Below are positions 51,809 through 63,619 of a stretch of DNA of 64,000 nt, piece by piece. This stretch comes from Maratus speciosus (Eukaryota > Arthropoda > Arachnida > Araneae > Salticidae), in assembly GCA_963932465.1 (NCBI GenBank), contig OZ010787.1:12707284-12771283 (forward strand), read 5' to 3'. The position numbers were made by a program, and so were the translations under genes. The notes below the pieces were generated by a model. The model was not told the origin of the DNA, made no database searches, and worked only from the letters and a program-made list of their open reading frames with translations. Position 1 is the stretch's first letter, and every line of letters begins with the position of its first letter.

Positions 51809-52456
51809 ATTATCACCAAATAAAGGCAAGCACCTTTATGTATGGGACTAACATTATAGCTGTGCTAGAAAACATTTCAGGAGTGCAAATAAAAATGCTA
51901 AATGGTGGGACTTCATGTGAATAAAAATTCTGCTTTATGAACTTAAGGGCACCCAACAAAAATAGTGTTTTATCCAAAACTCACAATTTTCTGGTAAAGG
52001 AAAACTTTGCTGGCCAATAAATTTTCATGGGTAATCAGACTTTCTTGCCTCAGAACAAGAGTGTGGATTGTATTTTAATTAAATGGTTTGCCAGTGTTAG
52101 GAGTACTGTTGCAAGCAAAAAAAAATATTGAGTCAATGCATTTTTGTGATTTTTGCACAAGTGTTATTTTTTGGAGAAGTTTTTGTTGGGGGGGAAAAGC
52201 ACATTGACATTTTGAATAAGTAAAGTACCATATTTTAGAGAATTATTCCATTTGCATTTATTTTTAAATTTCCGGTATTCAGTCATGGAGTGAATAATGC
52301 ATGAAAATAAGGTTGTCTTTTGAGGAAAATCTGGTATAACTTAAGCTTCAAAGAACTCTATTCCAATTAAAAACTGCTACTTTCTGACACATTCTCAAAT
52401 TTTATCTGACACTGCAGATTTTGATTATATAAACATGTCTTGCATCACTCAGGAAA

Positions 52457-52803
52457 GTACCATATCTTCTGGCATATAATGCACCCCGTACTATTATGTG
52501 CACCTGTAATTTGAAACTACAATGACCCCTTTCTTTCCAAAGAAACTTTCATGAGATACGTAGTATGAAACTACAATAAAAAACATTGCAAACTAAAATA
52601 GCTCTACAAATATTTTTTAAAAAGGACAATATGGAGCAAGAATGTACCATATGTATAATCTTCCTTAATATAGAAATCTCACTTTTTACGTTCTCCATTG
52701 ATTAATTTTTCATTTTCATGCTCAGCTTATAACTTGCACCAATAATTTTTAAAGAATTTTCTCATATGAAACGTTTGCATTATGTGCCAGAAAATATTTG
52801 TGC
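52457..52803. mobile_element. Probable ~350 bp MITE related to pogo/Tigger
   Basis: AGTACCATATCTTCTGGCAT at the left and the complement of a right end reading AGCACAAATATTTTCTGGCA match with a few differences, both followed by ATAATGCA. ATAATGCAC also occurs near the left end of the Tigger at 49110. No target duplication was established. Confidence 0.45.
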
Positions 52804-54329
52804 TTATTAATTACAGTATAGAACCATTAATCTGGACCAGTTATCCAGAATATTTCCAATTAACTTATTTCAGAAAAATAAGCCATACAGTGCCAGTTGG
52901 ATAGGTATATTGCTTTTAACATTACAACATGAGTGTTATAACTTGATTCCAACTACTAAGATTTGAAATAGAAACATATTTAGTTATATATTGGACATTT
53001 TGATTTTTATGTAGACGAAATAGGGGAGTTTTTGTTTCAGAGGTATTTCTATAAAACTGCCTCCTTTTTAACCTTGATTCTTTCTGAGTAGTCTAATAAT
53101 TAGAGATAAAAACTCTGTCATAGATACATATATTCTACAAATCTGATCAAATAGATGTGGCTTTATTGCCCAACTAGTTATCCGGAATATATCTGACCTC
53201 AGCCATTCTGTACTTCGTTACTTTAAATTTTTGGTGGGATCTGTGCTGGGATATATTTTATAAGCACTTTAAAAGCTAATTATGTTTATTAACCAGCTGG
53301 AGTATTTGGAATATTCTTTATTAGTTCGTACTTCAGTTTATCTATTTTATAAAGGACAAACATATCTGTAATGCTGACGTCATTTTGTGAATGGCAACAG
53401 CAGATGAATTTTTAAATTAGCAGGATATTTTTTAATTTCTAAATATAGATTTCAATTTTTACGCTGAAAATTGAGAAAATTTACTTTCCAATGCAATTTG
53501 TTTGAAAACTATCTCAATTTTTGTCTTGAAAATAATGTTCGAGCATGATTTTATTAAATCTATTTCTGTCACTTGTAGACAGATGATTACAAAAGACAAA
53601 TATGTTTGTACTTAATATAAATTAAATAGTTCAGCATTTTTCTCTGGCTTATATTCATAATGAAATTTAAACTTTATCAATCCATAAATAAATAAAATAA
53701 AAATATAAAGACATGTAAATGAACCATGCTTAAAACATTCAAATTATCAAAATTGTAAAGGCTTTAATGATTTCTTCGTGGCACGGGGCCAATACGAAAG
53801 TATCGCTTTTAATAAATTTCAAAATTTTAGTTGAATACATGAGTGCTAACATATAAAACTAACTGTTGGTGCTTTTAGTGAAAAATCTCAAATATATATT
53901 AAATGTAAAAAAATCTTAATAGTTTTCAATTTAAAAAACATATAAATGGTTTTTACCTGTATTCTGTAACCCGGAGAGCCCTAGAACTCTTTGTACAAAT
54001 AAAAGAAAGTTTTGCTCTGTTTGTCGGTCCACTATGACTAGCGAAATCTACTGCACGTACAAGGATGAAAATTTTGGAAAGGATAGTCCAAGGCCTCTCC
54101 TGATGTACCTAAGACTCTCACAGAAGCTCTCTTTAAGGCACATACTCAGAATATTTTGAATAAAATGCTAATGTAACTACCTATGTAATGAAGGATCAGT
54201 CAAATTTAGCAGTGGAATACCAGTAGAAAGCCTGTAAAAATATAAAATCTTTTCAAATATTTAGTATGAAAAGATGAATGTGCCATGCCATTTGGCTAGC
54301 AATATTTCCCCTCTCCAAATGAGATTTTT
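52804..54329. other. No gene recognised
   Basis: AT-rich spacer. AGTTATCC(A/G)GAATAT occurs twice (about 52837 and 53176), perhaps ends of an old element. No gene seen. Confidence 0.5.
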
Positions 54330-54508
54330 ACGAATTTTGGAATTGTTAGTTAAGGCTGTTCTTAACTGCTCTGCTCAACAAGCGCAAAACGTGCTGACAC
54401 ATTTACAAATTCATTTTTTAACGAAAAGGCAAAAAATTGGAAAGTCTGGCTATGGAAGCGATTTGGAATTGAACTGTTTTTTTCCTTTTTTTGGTCCATC
54501 TATTACTT

Positions 54509-55784
54509 AAAAAGCAGTGAACCAACGTTTAAAGTGCACAAATAATGCATGAAAAGCAGCAAACAGCTGATTTTGAATCTACTAGCGAGATTCTTCTTCA
54601 GTGCAAGATGGGGGAAAAGGGAACAGCGTGCTAGAAAAAGCAAGGCTGAGCAAAATGATACAGAGACGCACTGGCTTGTATGTCCTATGTGGGTAGCGAA
54701 GGTGCCAAAAACAACCATTGAGAGAGTAGTAGTGGAAACGACTGGGTGGACAAGTAGCGACATCTACCGGAGGAGGAGAGAAAAAGAAACCAAAAAAGGG
54801 GAAATTAAATTAATGCTTTCCAAATACTTGGAAAATCAGGAGTACTAGATAAGTCATTGACTAAAGAGTGAGAATTTTTAATGGTGTGGTAAGCTTCCCA
54901 AAAATCAAGATCAAGGTTAGAAGAACATTTTTGGATAATGGTGGCTGAGGAAAAATCGAACCTATGTTGAGAAGACCAAGAATGTTGAGCAATAGAAGAA
55001 TGTTTGAGCTCCTGATTTTTAACATAACCTTCATACTCTTTTAAATTAAATCTAAGAGCACGTTTAGTCTGGCCAATATAAGAAAGGCCACACTGGCAAG
55101 AGATTTGGAAAAATACCTCAGTTATCTAGGTGATCAACGGGGTGTTTGAGATTTGAAAAAGTGATTTTATTAACAGGAGAAAAAATAACATCAAACCTTC
55201 TTAAGATTTTAGCAACTTGCTGACTGATTTTAGGAAAAAATGGTAACACAACTGAAGTATTAGAGTTGGAATTAGAATGCTTTTCACAATGGACGGATTT
55301 CGTCAATTTCTTATAAATAGAATCAATAATATTAGAGGAATAACCACGATCAACAGCAATTTTTGGGAAGCTTACCACATCATTAAAAATTCTCTCTTTA
55401 ATCAATGAATTATCTAGTACTCCTGATTTTCCAAGTATTTGGAAATCGTTAATTTCCCCTTTTTTGGTTTCTTTTTCTCTCCTTCTCCAGTGGATGTCGC
55501 TACTTGTCCACCCAGTCGTTTCTACTACTTCTCTCTCATTGGTTGTTTTTGGTGCCTTCACTACCCACATAGGGTATATAAACCAGCACGTCTCTGTCTA
55601 TCATTTTGCTCAGCCTTGCTTTTTTTAGCACGCTGTTCCCTTTTCCCTATCTTGCACTGAAGAAGAATCTCGCTTGTAGATTCGAAACAGCTGTTTGCTG
55701 CTTTTCACGCATTATTTGTGCATTTTAAACGTTGGTTTACTGCTTTTTAATATTCCTGCACAAAGGCTTTGATTACTATTTTAA
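54509..55784 (-). mobile_element. Penelope-like element fragment with inverted terminal repeats
   Basis: The insert is flanked by TCCATCTATTACTT (54495-54508) and TCCATCCATTACTT (55785-55798), a 14 bp target duplication with one difference. Its ends are ~400 bp inverted copies of each other (54510-54908 against 55365-55770), as in the terminal repeats of Penelope-like elements. Between them the minus strand encodes the end of the element's protein, including a GIY-YIG domain. The reverse transcriptase itself is missing. Confidence 0.8.
54880..55570 (-). pseudogene. Penelope-like ORF remnant: linker and GIY-YIG endonuclease
   Basis: The open frame from 55570 to 55118 includes HCEKHSNSNSNTSVVLPFFPKI-type linker sequence upstream of the nuclease. 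In a shifted frame from about 55120 down to 54900 the minus strand reads SCQCGLSYIGQTKRAL, the YIG signature with the CG.SYIGQT.R context typical of Penelope elements. KHSSIAQHSW and HRFDFSSATI follow in the position of the conserved S.IA.H block. Only the 3' portion of the ORF is present and it is frameshifted, so it is inactive. Confidence 0.75.
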
Positions 55785-56000
55785 TCCATCCATTACTTGT
55801 TGAGTTATAAGCTTTTTTGATCACGTGACAAACCCGTTTTTTGCCTGCTCTTGAGGGCTTTTTCTCCATTTGCACAGAAACTCTGTTCAAAACATCCACT
55901 TTGATACTCTTTTCTGAAAGATCTAGTGCGTTTGCAAAAAACAGCTCGATGACCTAGTTTCTGAACAATACCAGCTTGTTTCATGCATTTTCGAACAAAA

Positions 56001-57260
56001 ATAAATTAAAACTTATGTCATAAAGTTACCCTTTTGGATTTGAGAACACCTTTAAACGAGCGTTTAAATGCGTAGTAATTAATGAATTTAAACTTAAACA
56101 ATGAAACAGTTTTTCTATAAGTCTATATAATGTATACTAGTACTAGCATGTTGCTGAAATTATTTAATTTTGCATGGTTTACTGGCTCGATAAGTTTTAA
56201 GTGCATTTTAAAGGTAACTATCAGATTAAGAAATGTCGCCTTACACTTTTCGATATTAAACAAGTCATTGTTTCCATGGCAACAATATTATTCTCTTGTT
56301 GTCTCCGACACAAACAACAATATCGAAGTCAAATTGGCTGTGATCAGAATCCAAAATTAATTTTGAGTTTATAGTAATTTTATTCGATTAAATGTTGTTC
56401 TAAATCATATAAAATGATCATTAAATTTCATTATAGATACATAAAAATATATATGTCAAATCCTTAGTTATAAAAGAGTATTTATTTAAATTAAATTTAT
56501 CTAAACAAGTTCAGCATGAAAACATTTTACTTTAAAGAGTATTTGACATAATAGTGTATTAGTATTAGCCCATGGTATGATATTTCTTTCTCCCAGCTTA
56601 TTTTATGTATTCTGAAAAATAATGTTACCTTACAGAAGTCAGCCGTAAAACAAAGCAGTATGATTAAATACTCTATAGCAATTTTTTAAACTTGTAAGCA
56701 TCGCACATTTTCGATTTTTATACCGCCGTATTGAAAAAAAGTTTTTTTTTTTAATGCATTTTGTTTGAAAACTGTATCTCCATTTATTTTTGAAATATTT
56801 TTTTTTTTTTAGTTTTTAGAGCCATTTGCTTAATATTGGCAACGGAAGTACTCCATTTCTGTAGAAAGTAAAGGAAAAATAGTTCTAAAATAGTAATTAT
56901 ATATTTTTGTTTCCATTTTCTCATAACAACCGAAAGAAAATGTAATTAAAATACGTGCTATTGAAAAAAATATAAACTAATGATTTCTGTTATAACAATG
57001 GAGCTGTTGTAAACTATATTTAATTTTAAGTATCTATAAATCATTAGGTAGCCCATTTTTTGTCGGTTTTCTTGAATGACGGCATCTTTTTGCTGCATTT
57101 GTGCATTATTTTGCGATAGCGATGTGCTATGCATGCTTTACTGTAGATGTTTAAGAGCAGATTGTAAATGTGGAATTCTTGAGCGATGCGAATGACATCA
57201 TTTCCCATAAAATAAAACGTGTGCCTTAAGTATTAAAATTGAAATATATTTTGTACTGCA
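56001..57260. other. No gene recognised
   Basis: AT-rich. TTGTTTCCATGGCAAC at 56269 matches 11747, suggesting a shared dispersed repeat around 56130-56340. The open frame at 56130-56360 lies in that repeat. Confidence 0.5.
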
Positions 57261-57261
57261 G

Positions 57262-57460
57262 TAGAGTCCCGCTTAACTGGGTTATTTTCTTCTGATGGGC
57301 TGACGGCTTCTATTATTACGGCTGCTCTTTCATCTTCACCTAACGCTTCATTGATAATAGCTGTTTCATAATAATAGAAGCCATCAGTCCATCAGAGGAA
57401 AATGAAGTAATGGAAATTCCGGGGGTGACACTAAATTCTGAAAAAGCAGAATTCCTGTTT
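57262..57460. mobile_element. Possible pogo-type remnant with hairpin
   Basis: CAGTAGAGTCCCGCTTAACT at 57262 looks like a pogo/Tigger terminus. Just inside, TTCTGATGGGCTGACGGCTT and its diverged complement near 57386 form a hairpin with about 40 bp arms. The right terminus is not clear. Confidence 0.4.
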
Positions 57461-58999
57461 TCTGGTTTATTTATTTTATTTTTTTAGGTCTGCCGCCAGC
57501 CGGTGATAAATCATCAAATAAACAATTTTTTTATAAACCACATGAAAAGTCTGTATTTTTTTTTTTTTCGATTGTTCTGGGTATGCACGTACTGAGACCT
57601 TCCTTGTCAGAATTTTAAATTTCTGATAATTAGCTGAGTTATTAATTAAAAATCGCAATGCACTCTGATCAAAAATCATCTATTTTTCATTTCTAGTTGT
57701 CGAAAGCGCTTGCACATGCCCGAAACACGTTTTGCACAGCAACATAGCTGTATTAAGATGAAGAACCGAAGGCTGCGATTTGTGTGGATTTATTATTTTA
57801 GGGTTTCGTAATTAAAAATGTAACCATTATAAGATCACTCCTGTGTCTGTCTGTCACAGCCATTTTACTTGTAAACAATGGAACGCAGAAAGTTCAAATT
57901 GGGGGAAGTAATAAAGAGTATTGACCCACATATTTACAGATTATTAAACATTCACAAATATATTTAGGAAAAATGTAGAGGGGCTAATTAACAGACTAGA
58001 AAAAAAAAAAATTCTTTGTATATTGTGTGAAAGCCTTCGTAACACTGAACTAAAAACTTTTCTTTTAATTTTAGGTATATTTTAAGAGGTATCATCGAAA
58101 ATGTAGTGCTAAAATATGTTCCTCCCCCCACCCCCACCCCTCTATTTCCGAATCTACTGAAACTAAAGTTATGAAAATTTTTGAGGTGGTAGACGTTAGT
58201 TTAAACCTTGCAGGAAAACTATAGTGATAACCTTAGGTCACATAGTCTTTGAGAAATTCACATTTTCTGTTACACACAAATTTTAATTTTCGAGCATTCA
58301 GCAAAGGTGTTGAGGAGCGCTAGAGGTACCTATCATAGCAGAAGTATAAAGGAATTGTTGATAATGATTTTCGAAAAAAAATAGTCTGTAATTATCCGAG
58401 ATATTAACCCTTAAAGACACAGATGGCTTGGACATGCATAATGGCAGAGGCAGCGTTCTCTTGTGCCATCGGCTTTTAAAGCCAGATCACAACTTTTAAG
58501 GATATATTTGTGTAATGCTCAGTAGCAGTATAAAAGCAATAAACGTTAAATTGTTAAAAACAGACTAATTTAATTAGAGTTAATCGCATAAATACTATGG
58601 GATTCGCAACTAGTTTGCATGGATGGATCTCTCAATTCGTCCCGTGCCTTTTTTAAAAGTTCATTAAAAACAGAAGGGACTCAAGGGTGAAAGCTTCCAT
58701 TCTCCTATTGGTTAACGGTTGACAAGAAACAAGAATCCCGCGATTACTTCTAAAGGTCGCAAGTTTTGATAATTGAGCAATAGTAGACACTTAATTTTAA
58801 CAAATCAAGGGACACATCGCATTTCCCCTTCAAAAAAAGAAATTTAAAACTTTGCCAAGTGTCATTTGAGCGTATTTCAAGTATTAAATTGCAATCATAT
58901 CAAATTTTATTTGCTACATGCAAAGTATTTTAATTCATTTCTCATATAAAGTGATTATAAACTTAATCGCGGAAAACGAGGAGATGGTATTTTTTAAAA
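57461..58999. other. No gene recognised
   Basis: AT-rich spacer with isolated C-rich words (CCCCCCACCCCCACCCC near 58125). No gene or bounded element found. Confidence 0.5.
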
Positions 59000-59831
59000 T
59001 ATCCTTTTTTTCCTGCAAAAAATTGATGAAACTGACTTTCTTTTAATATAATAAATTTAATTATTTTAGGCTTATTATTTTTTTTAACTTATATTTAAAA
59101 AATCAGAGTAATCAACTACAGAGTAATTGAGTTTAAACTTTTAAAATATAATACAAAAAGTTTTTTAAGTATACATTTGACATTTATACTGAAAGTAAAA
59201 TTAGCAGTTTTTGATTCATAGCTTTGCATCAGGAGGTCAGAGGCTTAGGGGATTAGGCTCCCCCACCCCCTTTCCACCCAAAGTAATATACTAGCTAAGC
59301 AACTGCATTGTAATTATCTATGTGCACTGTATTTATTCAAAGCAACAGTAGACTCAAGTACTCTCCTCGCCTTTCTTGATTGCTAATGTGTTTTTTTTTT
59401 TTATAATATATAAAAAAACAAAAATGCTCAGCCAAATTTTATGCAACTTTTTTTCCCCTCTGTGACTTTGTGTGCATAAATATAAATATTTTTAGAAAGT
59501 CAATCAGTAGTTAAATGACCAAACTAAATCCTCAAATAATCGAAATTGTCAGAAAGATATTTACATCATCCAAATTCTCTCCCTCGCCCACTCTCTGTAG
59601 TAATTTGCAATATTAATATCTATTTATTATTACTGCAATAGGGTGTGTGTGTGTGGGGGGGGGACTAAAAATAAAATATCCTTTTTTTCCCTGCAAAAAA
59701 TTGATAAAACTGACTTTCTTTTAAAAAAGTAATCAATTTAAATATTTTAGGCTTATTATTTTGTAACTTATTTTTAAATTACACATTACTTATATTTTCC
59801 TTTTCTATATACAGGTGTATGTAAATTTAAA

Positions 59832-59866
<35 letters not shown>

Positions 59867-60220
59867 TCAAGTAACATATAAAAGTAAACAAAAACATATA
59901 AAAGTAAAAAATTAATATTTATACGTAAAGTAAAATTAATAATTTTTGATTTATAGCTTTGCATCAGGAGGACAGAAGATTAGGGGATTAGACCCCCCCC
60001 CCCCCCAAAATAATATCCTGGCATTTTGTAATTTATTTTTAAATTGCACATTACTTATATTTTCCTTTTCAATATACAGGTGTATGTAGATTTAAACATA
60101 AACATATCCCATATTTTAAAAGTTAAAAATTAATATTTATACAAAAAGTAAAATTAATAATTTTTGATTTATAGCTTTGCATCAGGAGGACAGAAGCTTA
60201 GGGTATTAGATGGTTGGGAT
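59000..60220 (+). repeat. Three related repeats, roughly 200-330 bp each
   Basis: Copies lie at about 59000-59280, 59670-59995 and 60020-60215. They share CCTGCAAAAAATTGAT, ATTTTAGGCTTATTATTT, ATACAGGTGTATGTA, AAAGTAAAATTA and TAGCTTTGCATCAGGAGG in the same order, though each lacks some parts. The second and third are nearly adjacent. A poly-A tract (59834-59863) and a poly-C tract (59991-60006) interrupt the second. Confidence 0.75.
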
Positions 60221-62280
60221 TCAACCCGAGATACTTATTTATTAATCAATATACATATTTAAAAAAACATTGCAGGGGGGGAGGGGAAACGATAAAATAC
60301 AATTTCAAAGTGTTATTAAATAGTATTATTTCAATAGTTGCAGCAGACTGTTTTAATTACGCACTTTTATTGCATATTTATTAAATTTTCGTTTTATTAA
60401 GAAATCTTAATTTTGTTATAGTATATTAGCCGGAAAACCTGGTTTACCCAGAAATATTGTAAATGCTAATTGTGTGTTTATTAGAACATAAACTAGCCGA
60501 ACTTTGCTCATCTAAACGCTTCCATATTGTCAATTATTTTTTTTAGCAGTTTTTCAAGTTTTAAGTGAAAAACACAATTTTTACCCACCGTCCTAGGACG
60601 AGCATTTACACTAGTATGTACAATATTTCTCAAAGTGCGTGCATTTTATCGCCAAATCATCGGCGGAAAGCTAGCCAAGCTTAGAGGAGGAATTGAATAG
60701 AGGACGAATCCCTTTGTTCTATCCGCCGAACCCTGGAACCCTCATGTCGGAGATCTCATCGCCAAAAGGGCAGGGGTGTAGTGGAGGGTATACGCCATAT
60801 ACCCTCTGAATTTTTTTAAGGAACACCGTATACCCTCTGTTTCTCAAGAAAGCTATAGTATATGTATATACACTGGCGCAGCGAAGGGGGGGGGGGGGAT
60901 TTCGGGGTTAAAACCCCTCCCAGAGCTAAAATAATTAGCATAATTGCCGCTTATATGAATCACTATTTATGCAAATTATCCGCTTTTAGGAATCAAAACC
61001 AAAGTTAATATTAAAATCTTTTGGCTTATTCAGAATCTGCGTCTTTGTTGAATAAAATGTTACACAAAAAAGAGATCCAATTAAAAGGCGAATATTGTAC
61101 TTAAAACTGTGAAAGTGCACATTACATGCATTAGTTAAGCAAAAACTGGTCATTTGTTTTGAAAAAGGGCAGCGGTCCCATTTTCAAGACGTCTTAGGCT
61201 AAAAGAGTGGTCATTTCTTGCCACTCAGGCGCTTTGAGTTTCGGTATTATACACTTGACAATTTATTAACTCTCTCTCTGCGCAACCCGAGATATTCTCG
61301 GGCATGCATTTTTCCGTCTAGTTAATACTATTTGGTTATTCCCACCAGTTATTTTTTAGCGAAAACTTTGTCTGATTTAATCTGGCCATTTTCCCCGATT
61401 ACGATAGTCAAAAATTTCTGCTTTAAAGAACCAGTGATAAAAGATTAAAAATTCTGTAAAAGACACTCATCGCGAAGTATTACTTACGCAGCGAGACGGT
61501 TAATTGCATTTCTGTCTCTGTTCCATATTCGAAACGCTAATGGACCATGAAATAACTGAGAAAAACGTAAAACACACGCTTTCTATAGATTTCTCTGTTT
61601 CAAATGCCCCGTTTTGCATTTTTGCTCCTTTCCAATCTCTAAGACCAAGTTGTGCGCGTAAAAACCTTTGAAAATGTAAGAATAAAAAAAAAAAAAAAGG
61701 ACAATAAAGATATTAACATAAAAAAGTTGCTTTTGATTGTGATTGAGCATATTATTGTAATCGGTGTTTCTTTTGGACTATTTGTACCAGTCTTGGGGTA
61801 CATAAATTTAAAGATTGCAGTTTATTAGTTGGTAATGTAACTTGAAAATTTCTCCGGGAGGTCTTGCTCTCGGGGAGGCACCTGTAATGCCTTTGATGTG
61901 TAAGTAGCCTAAAAGTATGTATAAGTAGATCTTTCCAACCTATTTCGTGAAAGTAAAGAGAAAGCACACCACCCCGTTTTTTCGAAAATGTTATTGAAAT
62001 TTTTCTCCTGTTTTTTACCGGGGGTAGGTACCACCTATCTTTCATCCTGCCATAGGTATATCTAACAGGAAATTAAATATGTAAATATTTCGTAAAATCA
62101 TAAAAAAATAAAAGAGAAAGTTTTTAGAAAGCATACATACATTTTTTTCTTTAAAGAAAATGTGACATATAGAGGGTGTTTAAAAAAAGGAGAGACAATG
62201 TTTAAGAGGTGGTAAAGATTAGCAACATTTGTGTAGGAAACCAGGTCGCAATCCATTTATCCTGCGAAAAATGTAAGGCA
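60221..62280. other. No gene recognised
   Basis: It includes CAGGGGTGTAGTGGAGGGTATACGCC-like words around 60770-60900 and a G tract at about 60888-60898 that look like transposon ends, but no element could be closed. The minus-strand open frame at 61752-62045 (97 residues) is slightly richer in varied residues than the background, yet matches nothing I know. Confidence 0.45.
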
Positions 62281-63619
62281 CTTGCAAAACCCACGGCTTT
62301 GCTCCCGTAGTAATTGAAATTTGCCAAGTGGTATTTGTACACCCATTTTTATTAGACGAAATTATGCTGTTACGGATAATTTAAAAGTTACTAATTAAGC
62401 CACAGTTTGACTAAACTTCATTATTACACTGCATTCAGCGAAAATAAGAATTAATAAGAAGAACTAAAACTAATTCTAAGTAGATTATAATTTAGAATAT
62501 ATTTTAAAACTATAACACTCATTTCAGGTTTCATTTGAAGTTTTGAATTTTTTTTAAACCATTCTTAGCAACATTGTAAAAAAACGAAGATTCTACTGGC
62601 AATCTAGACGCCAGTACTATCTCCGTATTTTTAAGGAAAAATTTCCCCATAAATTACAGAAAATTTTCCGTTTTTCTGATTAAAAATGAAAAATTTTCTG
62701 CAATTTATAGGGGAAAATTTCCGTAAAAAAAACGGAAATAGTACTAGCGTCTAGATTGCCAGTAGAATCTCCGTTTTTTAGTCCATTTTCTTTTACAGTG
62801 AAGCACATACATCTTAAAAGTAACCATCATCATATATTCTAAGTTTGCAGTCAAAAGATCTACCACCCCCCGCCTGGTGGTAGTGGCGCTAACATAAAAT
62901 ATAGCCTATAGTCTAGCTGGGACTGTTACCATCAATTTGCAACTATTACTTTTGAAATCGGTTTAGTAAATCCTGAGATTCTATAGTAATCGTAATTTAG
63001 AACATTTTTTGAATGCTTTTCACTCATTTCACCCTTTTAAATTTGGAATTTTTTAGAAACTGTTCTTAGAGTTAGAGAGCATTTATATCAGTAATTACCA
63101 TGCCAAATTTATAGTTTCTAGTGCCTTTAGTATCACAAAAATCGCAATTTTAGGACTTTTTGTCTCCTGCAATGCAATCCCCTGGCAGTAGCGACACCGA
63201 CATAAAATGTAGCCTATATTCAAACTGCGACTGTCACGATCAATTTGCAACCATTACGTTTGAAATCGGTTTGGTATTTCCTGATATCACATAGAAATCG
63301 TAATTTAGAACGCTTTTCGCGCATTTTCCCTCTTTTAAATTTCGAAATTTTTAGAAACTATTCTTAGAGAGCATTTGTATCAGCCAAATTTCAAGTATCT
63401 AGTCTAGGTCCTTCAGTAACACAAAACTCCTGCACCCCCTTGGAAGTGGTGCCACTGACATAAAATGTAACCTATGTTGAAATTGAAACAGAGCCTGGCC
63501 TGTCACCATCAATTTATCACCATTACTTTTGAAATCGGTTCGGTAGTTCCAGAGATTATCCCCCACAAACATACAAACTAACAAACAAACGTTATGTTTC
63601 TTTATAATATTAGTATAGA
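62281..63619 (-). mobile_element. Non-autonomous Helitron, 1.3 kb
   Basis: The minus strand starts TCTATACTAATATTATAAAG and ends GAGCAAAGCCGTGGGTTTTG then CAAG, a variant of the CTRR end with a GCAAA/TTTGC hairpin before it. Internal ~320 bp units match those of the Helitron at 18594-20820 (CACCATCAATTTGCAACCAT, GAAATCGTAATTTAGAACG). It has fewer units, and one is interrupted by a MITE. Confidence 0.7.
62572..62800. mobile_element. ~229 bp MITE nested in the Helitron
   Basis: CATTGTAAAA at the left and TTTTACAGTG at the right are the tips. The arms share ATTCTACTGGCAATCTAGAC and its complement, and the whole is nearly palindromic. The other Helitron reads through at the equivalent place (near 18885-18900), which confirms an insertion. 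Confidence 0.75.

Larger units (their letters stand above)
54365..56000. repeat. Dispersed repeat interrupted by a Penelope-like insertion
   Basis: 54365-54508 and 55799-56000 together match the uninterrupted copy at 32015-32350 in order. The join in the intact copy falls exactly where the insertion begins and ends here. Confidence 0.7.
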
